DNA from: Cyanobacteria bacterium OH_CDB_58 | GTDB taxonomy: Bacteria > Cyanobacteriota > Vampirovibrionia > Gastranaerophilales > Gastranaerophilaceae | Direction: 5' to 3' | Length of the DNA stretch: 8,996 nt | NCBI GenBank assembly: GCA_023435965.1 | Contig: JAEZLC010000096.1 | Span: 1-8,996 of the forward strand | In this document: positions 1 to 7,108 of the stretch, piece after piece | Position numbering within the stretch: the stretch's first letter is position 1 | Layout: each line of letters begins with the position of its first letter | The notes under the pieces: generated by a model | What the model was told of the DNA's origin: nothing | The model's input: the letters and a program-made list of their open reading frames with translations, nothing else | The model's database searches: none | Translations under genes and position numbers: made by a program

Positions 1-1
1 C

Positions 2-139
2 GAGAAATCATTAGCTGGAAAAGCTTATATGAATGTAGCAAAAAGAATTCATGGTGAAGAAATTCCTTTCTTAGATATAGACGAACCAAAAGGCTTGATT
101 GCAAAAATCAAAAAGTTTTTTGCGGGAAGAAAGGGGTAA
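2..139 (+). CDS. minD: Septum-site ATPase MinD, C-terminal end only (partial)
   Basis: The reading frame is open from the left window edge and gives 45 residues before TAA at 137-139. The segment has the usual MinD ending: a short linker (HGEEIPFLDIDEPKG) followed by a basic amphipathic helix (GLIAKIKKFFAGRKG). In MinD this helix binds the membrane in an ATP-dependent way. MinD recruits MinC to the membrane and oscillates or forms a gradient with MinE to place the division septum at mid-cell. The ATPase domain lies outside the window. The identification rests on this C-terminal helix and on minE starting 6 bases downstream, the standard minD-minE order. The two genes are almost certainly co-transcribed, because the minE ribosome binding site lies within the last minD codons. 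Confidence 0.88.
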   Translation, partial: EKSLAGKAYMNVAKRIHGEEIPFLDIDEPKGLIAKIKKFFAGRKG

Positions 140-145
140 TTGGTT

Positions 146-718
146 ATGAAAGAACTTTTGGCTGAATTATATAATAAAGTGGTGTGTTTCTTCCAAACAG
201 AAAAGGGAGATAATTCGAAAGAAGTTGCACAAAACAGGCTTAAGCTAGTTTTGATGCATGACAGAACAAAGTTAGATCCTTTGACTCTTGAGAAAATGAG
301 ACACGAAATTATTGATGTAATATCAAGATATGTAGTTATTGATAAAGAACTTTTAGAGCTCAACCTTGCCGGGGAAGGCAACTCTATCGCATTGATGTTA
401 AATATTCCGGTAGTAAGAGCTAAAACAGAAGAAGAACTTGAGCTAGAGGCACAAGAAGCAGCTGAAGAGGACTCTAAAGAGGAAGAAGAAACGATCAAAG
501 AAGATTACGATGATGAGCTAGATGCGGCTTTAGATTCTGAAGATAAAGACTACGAATTGCCTGAAGAAGCAACAGAGGTGTTAGATCAACCGGAAGAAGT
601 TTCTGAAGAAGATGCGGAAGAAAATAAAGAAACTGAACTGGAAGAAAAATTAGAACCTGCTGAAGAGATTTCAGAAGAAAAAGGACAAGAAGATAAGCCA
701 AAAAAAGATAAAAAATAA
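146..718 (+). CDS. minE: Cell division topological specificity factor MinE with a long acidic C-terminal tail
   Basis: The protein has 190 residues. Residues 1-93 form a complete MinE: an N-terminal amphipathic membrane-targeting helix (MKELLAELYNKV), the MinD-binding segment (RLKLVLMHDR at 31-40) and the C-terminal dimerisation domain ending near NIPVVRAK. MinE stimulates the MinD ATPase and drives MinCD away from mid-cell. ATG at 146 is chosen because AAGGGG at 131-136 lies nine bases upstream. A TTG at 140 would be too close to that site. The E. coli protein has 88 residues, so the tail from about residue 94 to 190 is extra. It is about half Glu/Asp, has no evident fold, and ends in a Lys-rich patch (KPKKDKK). 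A terminator follows 40 bases downstream. The MinE core is certain; the role of the tail is unknown. Confidence 0.95.
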   Translation: MKELLAELYNKVVCFFQTEKGDNSKEVAQNRLKLVLMHDRTKLDPLTLEKMRHEIIDVISRYVVIDKELLELNLAGEGNSIALMLNIPVVRAKTEEELELEAQEAAEEDSKEEEETIKEDYDDELDAALDSEDKDYELPEEATEVLDQPEEVSEEDAEENKETELEEKLEPAEEISEEKGQEDKPKKDKK

Positions 719-758
719 CATTCTGTAACATCTGAAAGGCTATAAGTAAAGCTAACTT

Positions 759-797
759 AAAGCATTTTAACTTTTAATTATAGTTAAAATGCTTTTT
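759..797 (+). terminator. Intrinsic terminator of the minDE operon
   Basis: AAAGCATTTTAAC at 759-771 pairs perfectly with GTTAAAATGCTTT at 783-795 around an 11-base loop. The stem runs into five T (793-797). It lies 40 bases after the minE stop, so it should end the min transcript before the tRNA gene. Confidence 0.85.
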
Positions 798-842
798 AGT
801 AGGTTGATTAATAAAATTTAGCATGCATAATAAATATATAAG

Positions 843-870
843 TTGAACAGAGTGGATTGATTAATATTAA
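843..870 (+). promoter_or_regulatory. Possible sigma70-type promoter of the tRNA gene
   Basis: TTGAAC at 843-848 and TATTAA at 865-870 are separated by 16 bases. Start would fall near 877, about 33 bases before the tRNA. Both boxes deviate from consensus, and the placement rests partly on the need for a promoter between the min terminator and the tRNA. Confidence 0.3.
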
Positions 871-909
871 AAATTCAGACTGTGAGACAGATGAAAACAG
901 AATAATTAA

Positions 910-986
<77 letters not shown>

Positions 987-1003
987 TTTTAAAAAGTTAA
1001 ACT

Positions 1004-1044
1004 ATAAAAGAGTTTCAGGTATATTCTGAGACTCTTTTATTTTT
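1004..1044 (+). terminator. Intrinsic terminator after tRNA-fMet
   Basis: ATAAAAGAGTTTCAG at 1004-1018 pairs with CTGAGACTCTTTTAT at 1026-1040, with one G-T wobble and a seven-base loop. A T-rich run follows (1040-1044). It starts 17 bases after the tRNA CCA end. Confidence 0.85.
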
Positions 1045-1057
1045 GTCTAAAATCGCC

Positions 1058-1077
1058 AATTGTCACCAAATTGTCAC
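1058..1077. repeat. Tandem direct repeats, probable integrase arm-type sites
   Basis: AATTGTCAC occurs at 1058-1066 and again at 1069-1077, exactly 11 bp apart, so both copies lie on the same face of the helix. The N-terminal domain of phage-type tyrosine integrases binds short direct repeats of this kind next to the attachment core. The repeats lie 72-91 bp from the tRNA end. The assignment is inferred from position and spacing. Confidence 0.45.
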
Positions 1078-1091
1078 TAAAATCATAAATG

Positions 1092-1120
1092 TTGCCTTAA
1101 TTACTTCTACTTGATATCAT
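1092..1120 (+). promoter_or_regulatory. Possible promoter of the SEFIR/TIR gene
   Basis: TTGCCT (1092-1097) and TATCAT (1115-1120) are separated by 17 bases. Transcription would begin near 1127, just ahead of the GGGAGA ribosome binding site at 1133-1138. The -10 box is good and the -35 box is weak. Confidence 0.4.
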
Positions 1121-1147
1121 TTTAATACAATTGGGAGAAATAAAGTT

Positions 1148-2629
1148 TTGGAAACTTCAACAGACAAAGATTTGAAAATGGATAGAACCAAAGAATATAA
1201 AGTTTTTATTTCATATTCTTGGACTAATTCAGAACATAAAAAATGGGTCCATAATCTTGCAGAAAGACTAATGCAAGATGGAATTAATGTTAAATATGAT
1301 GGGTGGGATTTAAAACCTGGCCATGATAAATATAAATTTATGGAAAGTATGATTAAAGATGACACTATTGATAAGGTTTTAATCATATGCGATAGTGGAT
1401 ATAAAGAAAAAGCTGATGCTAGAGAAGGTGGAGTTGGAACAGAAACTCTGATACTAACACCAGAATTATATGCTGACGCAGATCAAACAAAATTTATTCC
1501 TGTAATAGTTGAACAAGGAGATGCTTTTGATTCGTATATGCCTATATTTATAAAATCCCGAATTGGTATAGATATGAGTTCAGCAGAAGTATATGAACAA
1601 AATTACGAACAACTATTAAGAGATATCGTTGATCAGCCGAGGGATAGAAGACCTCGAATAGGTTCTTTACCATCTTATTTATTTCAAGATAAAAAAACAA
1701 CAAATAAAACAGAAACTATTATTAACAGTTTAAAAAGCTGTATAATCCAAAATCCAACACAAGCTAACTTTTTTATTTCTGATTTTATTGAAGAATTTAA
1801 AATTATATTGAATGAATTTTCAATTGCATATGAGGATATGAAAGAACCTTATGACGAGATAATTATTGATAACATACATGATATGATGCCACTGAGAAAT
1901 GATTATATAAATTTTCTTTCCTTGGTTCTTAAGTCTAAAATTGATTTTGATATTGATTGTATTGTCAATTTATTTGAAAAGTTATACCCTTACACACAAA
2001 TGAATGGAAATGGTACGTCTATTGAGTATCAGTTCGATCATTATAAGTTTTTTATAACCGAATTATTCCTATATACAGTTATCATATTGTTAGAAAATAA
2101 AAGATATGAAGATTTAAATATTCTAATTGGTTCTAAATATTTTTCTCAACGTAGGTTTATGGTTGAAGACAAACCTCATAATTTTGTTGAATTTAGATTT
2201 TATATAAAAGTTTTAGAAGAATATAGAAAAAGAAGAATTCAATCACGACTTTATAGTTTGACAGCAGATTTGCTAGTTCAAAGAAGTAAGTTTGATGGTA
2301 AAAATTATGAACAAAAATTATTAGATGCAGATTTATTACTTTTTTACTTATCATCATTGAAATTTGATGAAAGGCAAAATAATTGGTATCCATCTACATA
2401 TGTTTATGGGGAGGAACGTGCCAAAGTTGAATTTTTGCAAAGACTTATTTCAAAAAGACATTTTGAACAAACTAAAGTTTTATTTAGTGTAAGTTCCAAA
2501 GAAGAATTAAAGCAGCTCATTTGTAGTAAATTCGATGATTATAAGCCAATTGCACATACAGGGTCTTTTCATAGTCTTCGTTCTTTGAAATGGCATATTA
2601 ATCCTGATGAAATATGCACATTTGTATAA
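1148..2629 (+). CDS. SEFIR/TIR-domain protein with large unrecognised C-terminal region; candidate antiphage effector
   Basis: The protein has 493 residues. Residues 16-160 form a SEFIR/TIR fold: a first strand with box-1 (KVFISYSW, 18-25), a segment EHKKWVHNLAERL, then KYDGWDL (49-55), a strand KVLIICD (76-82), and the signature ADAREGGVGTETLI (89-102). E99 is the position I would expect to act in a TIR NADase. Residues 190-493 are probably alpha-helical and I do not recognise them. They may sense the trigger or mediate assembly. The TTG start is chosen because GGGAGA at 1133-1138 lies nine bases upstream; ATG at 1178 has no comparable site and would still keep the domain. The gene stands alone, opposite to the integrase, with no Thoeris partner nearby. 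Prokaryotic TIR/SEFIR proteins commonly deplete NAD+ or signal during phage attack. That role is inferred here. Confidence 0.85.
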   Translation: METSTDKDLKMDRTKEYKVFISYSWTNSEHKKWVHNLAERLMQDGINVKYDGWDLKPGHDKYKFMESMIKDDTIDKVLIICDSGYKEKADAREGGVGTETLILTPELYADADQTKFIPVIVEQGDAFDSYMPIFIKSRIGIDMSSAEVYEQNYEQLLRDIVDQPRDRRPRIGSLPSYLFQDKKTTNKTETIINSLKSCIIQNPTQANFFISDFIEEFKIILNEFSIAYEDMKEPYDEIIIDNIHDMMPLRNDYINFLSLVLKSKIDFDIDCIVNLFEKLYPYTQMNGNGTSIEYQFDHYKFFITELFLYTVIILLENKRYEDLNILIGSKYFSQRRFMVEDKPHNFVEFRFYIKVLEEYRKRRIQSRLYSLTADLLVQRSKFDGKNYEQKLLDADLLLFYLSSLKFDERQNNWYPSTYVYGEERAKVEFLQRLISKRHFEQTKVLFSVSSKEELKQLICSKFDDYKPIAHTGSFHSLRSLKWHINPDEICTFV

Positions 2630-2712
2630 TAAAAATATATTAATATTACAAAAAAGTTTCATAGAATTTATCTGAATAACCTCTCGTTTAATGTTTTAAT
2701 TACTTATAAATA

Positions 2713-2736
2713 TAAAAAAGAGCCCAAAAGGGCTCT
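2713..2736 (-). terminator. Intrinsic terminator of the integrase transcript
   Basis: AGAGCCC (2719-2725) and GGGCTCT (2730-2736) form a perfect 7-bp stem with an AAAA loop. Read on the minus strand, the stem is followed by six T (2718-2713). It lies 20 bases beyond the integrase stop. In the plus direction no T-run follows, so it would serve the SEFIR/TIR transcript poorly. Confidence 0.85.
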
Positions 2737-2755
2737 AGATAAAACAAATGAAATC

Positions 2756-3847
2756 TTATATTAGTTCGTTTATTAAAAGTTTGCTTTTTTCATATACTTC
2801 AGGCATTAAGTGAGCATATGTATTCATTGTGATTTCAAAAGATGAATGCCCCATCTGCCTTTGGATATATTTTACATTCATATCTTTTTCAAGAAGTAAG
2901 CTTGCATATGTATGCCTTAAATCATGAAATCTTACTTTGCTGATTTCAGTATCTTCAAATAGTTTATTGAATCTTCTTTTAATCATGTTGTCAGGATCCA
3001 TAAAATCACCAGTTTCACTTGGAAAAACAAGTTCTTTTTCATTGTCAGGACAAAACTTCTTCCATTCATTTAGTTGTTGCATAACAAAGGTAGGCATATA
3101 TATGGTTCTTTTTGAAAAGCCAGTTTTAGGCTCTGCTAATTTACCTTTATAAAGAGTTTTATTTACTTTTATTTGATTTTGTTTGAAATCAACACAATCC
3201 CAAGTTAAACCTAAAACCTCACCTCTTCTCATACCACTGTAAATAGCTGTAAGAAGTAATGGATAAAAGTCTGGATAGCTTTTCTTAGATTCATCTAATA
3301 ATATCTTTATTTGTTCTTTTGTTAGAAATTTCATTTCTTCTTTTGAAACCTTTAACCGCTTTATTCTTTGAACAGGATTAACGACCATATAGCCGCTATT
3401 AATTGCCCAATTGAACACAGTACCCATCGTTGTTAATAGGTGGTTTACGGACTTTGGAGATAAGCCTTCCTTAGTTTTGGTCTTAATAAAGTCTTGAATA
3501 ACTAATTGTTCAACATCAATAAATTTTATATCTCTAAAGAATGGTTTTATGTGTTTTTCAAAATGATTTTTATAACCTTTAGCTGTTGATGGTTTTAAAT
3601 TTACATCAGCATAAAGCTCTTGAAACTTATCTATAATCTCTCTGAATTTTATTGTTTTACTAAGGTTAAAATCTTTTGCTAAATTATACTTATTCCTAGC
3701 TTCAGCTTCTGCCCTTTCAGCTTTGGGCTTAGTCCTAAAGCCCGATTTCTGATGCCGTTTTTTAAAAATATCATAGAAGTCATAATACCAGCTAGATAAA
3801 ACTCTTTCACCTTGTTTATTCTTGTAAAATCTTCGCTTAACAGTCAT
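2756..3847 (-). CDS. int: Phage-type tyrosine recombinase (integrase)
   Basis: The protein has 363 residues from this start. It has an N-terminal AP2-like arm-binding region (about 4-60, SSWYYDFYDIFKKRHQ), a SAM-like core-binding domain (about 65-155) and a C-terminal catalytic domain. All catalytic residues are present: R207 (SGMRRGE), K241 (PKTGFSKR), H308 and R311 (HDLRH), H334 (GHSS) and nucleophile Y344 (NTYAH). It should integrate and, with the excisionase, excise the element at the tRNA-fMet site. ATG at 3847 is preferred because AGGA lies 10 bases upstream. The in-frame ATG at 3856 is only one base from it; using it adds three residues. The gene overlaps the end of the excisionase gene by 11 bases, which implies coupled translation. 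The product looks intact and active. Confidence 0.95.
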   Translation of the reverse strand: MTVKRRFYKNKQGERVLSSWYYDFYDIFKKRHQKSGFRTKPKAERAEAEARNKYNLAKDFNLSKTIKFREIIDKFQELYADVNLKPSTAKGYKNHFEKHIKPFFRDIKFIDVEQLVIQDFIKTKTKEGLSPKSVNHLLTTMGTVFNWAINSGYMVVNPVQRIKRLKVSKEEMKFLTKEQIKILLDESKKSYPDFYPLLLTAIYSGMRRGEVLGLTWDCVDFKQNQIKVNKTLYKGKLAEPKTGFSKRTIYMPTFVMQQLNEWKKFCPDNEKELVFPSETGDFMDPDNMIKRRFNKLFEDTEISKVRFHDLRHTYASLLLEKDMNVKYIQRQMGHSSFEITMNTYAHLMPEVYEKSKLLINELI

Positions 3848-4034
3848 TTGAATCATTTCCTTTCTTTATTAAAGAAAGTATTTGCTCTTCTGACATTTTT
3901 ATTCTTCTACCAATCTTAAAGCACTGGAGATTTCCTTGCCATTTCATGTTATATAAAGTTCCTATTGGTATATCTAACATCAAGGCAACCTCTGCTAAAC
4001 CGTATAATTTTGGTAATTTTTCTTTTGTGTTCAT
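3837..4034 (-). CDS. Excisionase-like small helix-turn-helix protein
   Basis: This 65-residue protein has a MerR-like HTH_17/excisionase fold: LYGLAEVALMLDIPIGTLYN forms the helix-turn-helix, GRRIKM (43-48) is the wing and SEEQILSLIKK the last helix. Such proteins bind next to attachment sites and bias the integrase towards excision, and may also regulate their own operon. AAGGAAG ends six bases before the ATG. The 3' end overlaps the integrase start, the usual xis-int layout. The family shares its fold with small transcription regulators, so an integrase-regulator role without recombination directionality is possible. Confidence 0.85.
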   Translation of the reverse strand: MNTKEKLPKLYGLAEVALMLDIPIGTLYNMKWQGNLQCFKIGRRIKMSEEQILSLIKKGNDSNDC

Positions 4035-4127
4035 TTTTTCTTCCTTATTTTTAAATAAAAATTGATTATTACATTATTACAAAATGATTAATAAGCCCCA
4101 AAGATAATGTATGATTACCTTCAGGGC

Positions 4128-4145
4128 GTAATATCTTGATATTAC
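4128..4145. repeat. Perfect inverted repeat across the ATPase stop codon; possible regulator site
   Basis: GTAATATC (4128-4135) and GATATTAC (4138-4145) are perfect complements with a 2-bp gap. No T-run follows on either strand, so it is not a terminator. GTAAT-like words recur in the intergenic stretch towards the excisionase gene on the minus strand (GGTAATCA, then GTAATAATGTAATAAT as a direct duplication). A binding site for the excisionase-like protein or another regulator is possible. Confidence 0.3.
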
Positions 4146-6070
4146 AAATGGTTATTTGTTCTTAAATTTTCCGCTGACATAGCGTATAAACCACCAAGAG
4201 ATTCTAATTCTGGCATATCCGTTATGTCTAGATATATCGATTCCTTTGGTTTATTTGAGTCGTCAAATCTCGCAGATTGAGCCTTTACAAACCTTTTATC
4301 TTCTTTTAGGTAAGAGTTAAAAGAAATGGGATCGATTTTTCTATTATCGTCAAATTTAAAATATTGATTATGGGCAGTTAATAAAGTATCTTTGTGAAAA
4401 GCTATTAGTGTTGTTCCATTTTTTGTCTTATTTGCGCCGATGATCTTGTAATGTGTACCCTGAACAATCGCTTTATTGTTTTTAAGTACTATTATGTCAT
4501 TTAATAGCCTGTCTACTGGTGTTGGGATTGCTTTGTATTTTTCTGCAATACTTTTCGCATAATCAATAACACCTGCATTCAAAGATTCTATTTCGATGCC
4601 TGAAATTTTTTCAAGCAATTTAACTCCAGTGTAAGCATAAGCAATGTTACTGATTATTCTTGATTCAACTTTTTCAATATTTTCCTCAATAAACTTACAT
4701 AGTTGACGGTGAAGATTTAATACTTCTTCTTCTGTAAATTTTAAGAATTCAGGTAAAATGAGTGATAATTCTTCCCTATTTTTTACATGTTTATTAAGAT
4801 AATTAAATTGTTCCAAATCTAAATAAGTTTTAGTTAGTGAAAATACATTTGTTCTATTTTGCAGTTCAGGCAACTCAGGTAGTGCATAGTTCGTCGAAAA
4901 GATAAGTTGGCTACAAATTGGTTTTGAGTCAATATTTTTTCCGTAATTTCTCAATTTAGTTCGAGTTAAACCATGAAAGGCACTTTTTATTAATGAATTG
5001 AAATTTGGAGAAGTTAAAACAGAATCTTGAATATCATCAGAACAAACATTCATCCCATTGAACGAAGATGCCATAAATTCGTGGCTTTTCGGTGTAGAAT
5101 TGCCTGCAGTTAAAAAGCTTGATTTTAATCCAAAGATAGCTAATCCATTTTGAACAAGAGTGCTTTTACCTGTTCCTGATAAGCCACTTATTAGTAATGT
5201 TGGGGCTCCTATGTTCTTACTAAATAGTTCATAATAAATTCCCATACACATATGACCAGTAATCAAAAGAGCTTGAGTTGAATAATCTCCCCAGCAATCG
5301 TTCATGTTTTTTATAAATTCTGCTGCTATCTCTTTTCCTGATTTTTTACTAGTATATAGGGTTGGTAATGGGAAAGTTAATTCATCGTCAACTTTTATAA
5401 GGGTTTTATCATTTGAAGTATTTATATAGGAATTTTTATCCGCCCAGTGTATGTTTCCTCTGTCTACTAATGCATTTTTGTATATGAATATTTGAGGAGT
5501 TATTATTCCTGAGTTTGAATACAAGTAAATTGTTTTGTCGATTTTGGGCAATACAAAAATCCTAATAAATTCTTTAAACTCGTCCTCTTTTAAGTTGGTA
5601 ATAAAGCTATTTTCTTGGCTGCTTAGAACTCTTTGAAATTCTTTATAATCATTCTTTGCATTATCTTTTATTTCAATATCTTTTACTAAACAGCTTGTGT
5701 CACTTAATAGATCTACTGCATAATAAGTTAAATTTCTAATTCCGCTTTTATTGTTAAAAATTTTTACAACTTTCCTTGCATTCAGAACAACAAAGTTGGT
5801 GACCATTCGTATATTGATTAAGTCATTATCGTTCTCCTTTTTAGTTTTAACGAATTGAATCGAATATACTTTGTTCCAAAGTTCCATCAGAAATTTGTTT
5901 TGTTTAGGTTTTAAGAACTCATCATCTAAGTAGAGCGTATGTGAGGATAAAAAATTTTGTGATAATAAAATTTGTTTATTTTGATGCATTAGATCATCTA
6001 TTGTTTTTAACCCATGTTCTAAGGGTGTTTTGACAATTATTTTATCCGTTGTTTTGTAGTTGTTTTCCAT
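4142..6070 (-). CDS. SF3/AAA+-type ATPase, probable replicative helicase of the element
   Basis: The protein has 642 residues. A P-loop ATPase domain lies at about 285-420, with Walker A ISGLSGTGKST (294-304, K302), an acidic Walker B-like pair after hydrophobics (MNVCSDD, D345/D346), a polar sensor position (IFSTN, N394) and a possible arginine finger (R406 in LQNRT). Residues 1-240 and 520-642 match nothing I know; the C-terminal part may be a DNA-binding winged helix. Following a PrimPol gene, it most likely unwinds the element's origin. The start at 6070 is chosen because AAAGGAAA (6077-6084) lies eight bases upstream and the primase stop ends one base before it. The frame is open for 53 more codons upstream, but these overlap the primase gene and lack a ribosome site. 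Helicase activity is inferred; the ATPase motifs are seen. Confidence 0.8.
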   Translation of the reverse strand: MENNYKTTDKIIVKTPLEHGLKTIDDLMHQNKQILLSQNFLSSHTLYLDDEFLKPKQNKFLMELWNKVYSIQFVKTKKENDNDLINIRMVTNFVVLNARKVVKIFNNKSGIRNLTYYAVDLLSDTSCLVKDIEIKDNAKNDYKEFQRVLSSQENSFITNLKEDEFKEFIRIFVLPKIDKTIYLYSNSGIITPQIFIYKNALVDRGNIHWADKNSYINTSNDKTLIKVDDELTFPLPTLYTSKKSGKEIAAEFIKNMNDCWGDYSTQALLITGHMCMGIYYELFSKNIGAPTLLISGLSGTGKSTLVQNGLAIFGLKSSFLTAGNSTPKSHEFMASSFNGMNVCSDDIQDSVLTSPNFNSLIKSAFHGLTRTKLRNYGKNIDSKPICSQLIFSTNYALPELPELQNRTNVFSLTKTYLDLEQFNYLNKHVKNREELSLILPEFLKFTEEEVLNLHRQLCKFIEENIEKVESRIISNIAYAYTGVKLLEKISGIEIESLNAGVIDYAKSIAEKYKAIPTPVDRLLNDIIVLKNNKAIVQGTHYKIIGANKTKNGTTLIAFHKDTLLTAHNQYFKFDDNRKIDPISFNSYLKEDKRFVKAQSARFDDSNKPKESIYLDITDMPELESLGGLYAMSAENLRTNNHL

Positions 6071-6071
6071 A

Positions 6072-6929
6072 TTAAATTTCCTTTCTGTTTTGATTGCAAC
6101 TAATGCAAACATCTGGGCAAAGCGATGAAATATAGTTACAGGATGTGGGATAACCAAATTTTTGTGCGTTATCAATTTTTTTTTGAGTTTCTTCAAAAGA
6201 ATAGTTGGGATAAGGAGCTGAAAGTTCATGTATTAGCTCTTCACAAGATTCCATCGGTGTTAACGAACAAATCATAGCGTGCCATTCTGGTTCTGAAAGG
6301 GTTTCAGCATTATCACGACAATGTTTTAAAAAATTACAATTTTTAAAAAGAGCATCAATATTTACGTTCTTAAATTTTTTCGGTTTTCTGAGTTTTGATG
6401 ACGAAATTTTTGATAAATTATTTTTGTTTAAATACGCTATCCATTTTTCGGGTAATTTCGAAATTATAAAGTCTCCATTATCTTCAATTCCTTCGATAAA
6501 TCTGTAAAACTTGTTGTCGATTGAACTTGGCCAGCAAAGAATATAGCCGTTGTGTTTGATATCAACATCTTTACCTATTTTTATAATAGGATTAATTATT
6601 CCTTCATCGCTAAAGATGAAGTGTCTTCCACCTCTTGGGGTTTCTTGTGTAAGTGTTAAAGGGAGTGGACCTAATTCTTTTTCTAGTTCTTTTATTGTTT
6701 GTATTCCATTAAAGTTTCTTTCCGCATCAACGTCAGCATCAATAACTATTAATTTGGATAAAGCACAGGCAAGTCCAATGTTGAGGCCTTGTTTGATGAA
6801 ATCCGATATATCCTGCCCTGATAAAGCATCTTTAAAACCATTATAGGTTGCTGGATATTTACTATTTTTTAGACAGGGATGTAATTTAAATTGTTTTAGA
6901 TTTTGCCTTACGCAATAACTTATTGCCAT
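6072..6929 (-). CDS. PrimPol-type DNA primase/polymerase with C-terminal Cys cluster
   Basis: The protein has 285 residues. Residues about 10-165 form a bifunctional primase/polymerase (archaeo-eukaryotic PrimPol) domain. The metal-binding motif is IVIDADVD (D64, D66), the nucleotide-binding motif is PRGGRHFIF (H103), and the third motif is GKDVDIKHNGYILCWPSS (around D121/D123). Together these are diagnostic. Residues 190-260 resemble the helical linker seen after such domains. The end carries Cys264, Cys271, Cys275 and Cys278, a probable zinc site. It should prime, and possibly extend, DNA at the element's origin together with the ATPase encoded one base downstream. AAGGAGA precedes ATG at 6929 by about seven bases. 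The gene is read from a promoter some 230 bases upstream through a structured leader. Confidence 0.9.
   Translation of the reverse strand: MAISYCVRQNLKQFKLHPCLKNSKYPATYNGFKDALSGQDISDFIKQGLNIGLACALSKLIVIDADVDAERNFNGIQTIKELEKELGPLPLTLTQETPRGGRHFIFSDEGIINPIIKIGKDVDIKHNGYILCWPSSIDNKFYRFIEGIEDNGDFIISKLPEKWIAYLNKNNLSKISSSKLRKPKKFKNVNIDALFKNCNFLKHCRDNAETLSEPEWHAMICSLTPMESCEELIHELSAPYPNYSFEETQKKIDNAQKFGYPTSCNYISSLCPDVCISCNQNRKEI
6077..6084 (-). promoter_or_regulatory. Ribosome binding site fixing the ATPase start
   Basis: AAAGGAAA on the minus strand lies within the last codons of the primase gene, eight bases before ATG at 6070. The primase TAA (6074-6072) and this ATG are one base apart, so ribosomes can terminate and restart here. 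This rules out the longer reading frame as the translated form. Confidence 0.8.
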
Positions 6930-6988
6930 TGTTTGTCTCCTTTTCTTTTAAGTATTTGTTTTTGTTTTACAAGCCACGCATTGCCATT

Positions 6989-7017
6989 ATGACAACACTT
7001 TAGCCTAGTACTATCTT
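6989..7017 (+). promoter_or_regulatory. Possible convergent promoter for an antisense RNA
   Basis: ATGACA (6989-6994) matches five of six -35 bases. TATCTT (7012-7017) matches four of six -10 bases. The spacer is 17 bases. It points against the primase operon, from inside its leader, towards a hairpin with nine T. No plus-strand protein gene follows. Confidence 0.4.
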
Positions 7018-7023
7018 GAAGAG

Positions 7024-7108
7024 ACGAACTTATTTCTTGAATACTAGTTTAATTTTTAGTATAATTTTTTTGTAATATTTTTTGAGAGTTCGTCTCTCAT
7101 TTTTTTTT
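7024..7108 (+). ncRNA. Candidate antisense (countertranscribed) RNA in the primase leader
   Basis: A transcript from the plus-strand promoter ending at 6989-7017 would run about 85 nt and stop at the T9 run 7100-7108. Its ends can pair: AGAGACGAACT at 7020-7030 is complementary to AGTTCGTCTCT at 7087-7097, though a start near 7024 would lose the first few bases. The intervening loop has an inner stem, ATACTA (7041-7046) with TAGTAT (7057-7062). No plus-strand gene could use this terminator, which argues for a separate small RNA. Lying opposite the 5' leader of the primase mRNA, it could limit replication by pairing with that leader, as antisense RNAs do in many plasmids. The same complementarity exists in the minus-strand leader, where it could instead act as a cis structure or a P4-like immunity RNA. 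Sequence alone does not decide. Confidence 0.35.
7084..7108 (+). terminator. Terminator-like hairpin with T9 run, antisense to the primase leader
   Basis: GAGAG (7084-7088) and CTCTC (7094-7098) enclose TTCGT, followed by A and nine T (7100-7108). The bases 7087-7097 can alternatively pair with 7020-7030 in an 11-bp stem, so two structures compete. Confidence 0.5.

Noticed and set aside
49..498. Minus-strand open frame opposite minD/minE
   Set aside because: Ser-rich low-complexity translation is the mirror of the acidic Glu/Asp codons of minE, with no motifs; it is a shadow frame.
1117..1386. Minus-strand open frame opposite the SEFIR/TIR domain
   Set aside because: It lies opposite conserved domain codons and shows no motif or ribosome site of its own.
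1148..2629. Thoeris system (ThsB) or short-Argonaute TIR partner
   Set aside because: No ThsA-like, Argonaute or APAZ gene is nearby, and the large C-terminal region does not fit ThsB.
6071..6229. 53-codon upstream extension of the ATPase reading frame
   Set aside because: It overlaps the primase gene in another frame, lacks a ribosome site, and AAAGGAAA points to ATG at 6070.
6550..6846. Plus-strand open frame opposite the primase
   Set aside because: It covers the catalytic PrimPol motifs on the other strand and has no recognisable features.
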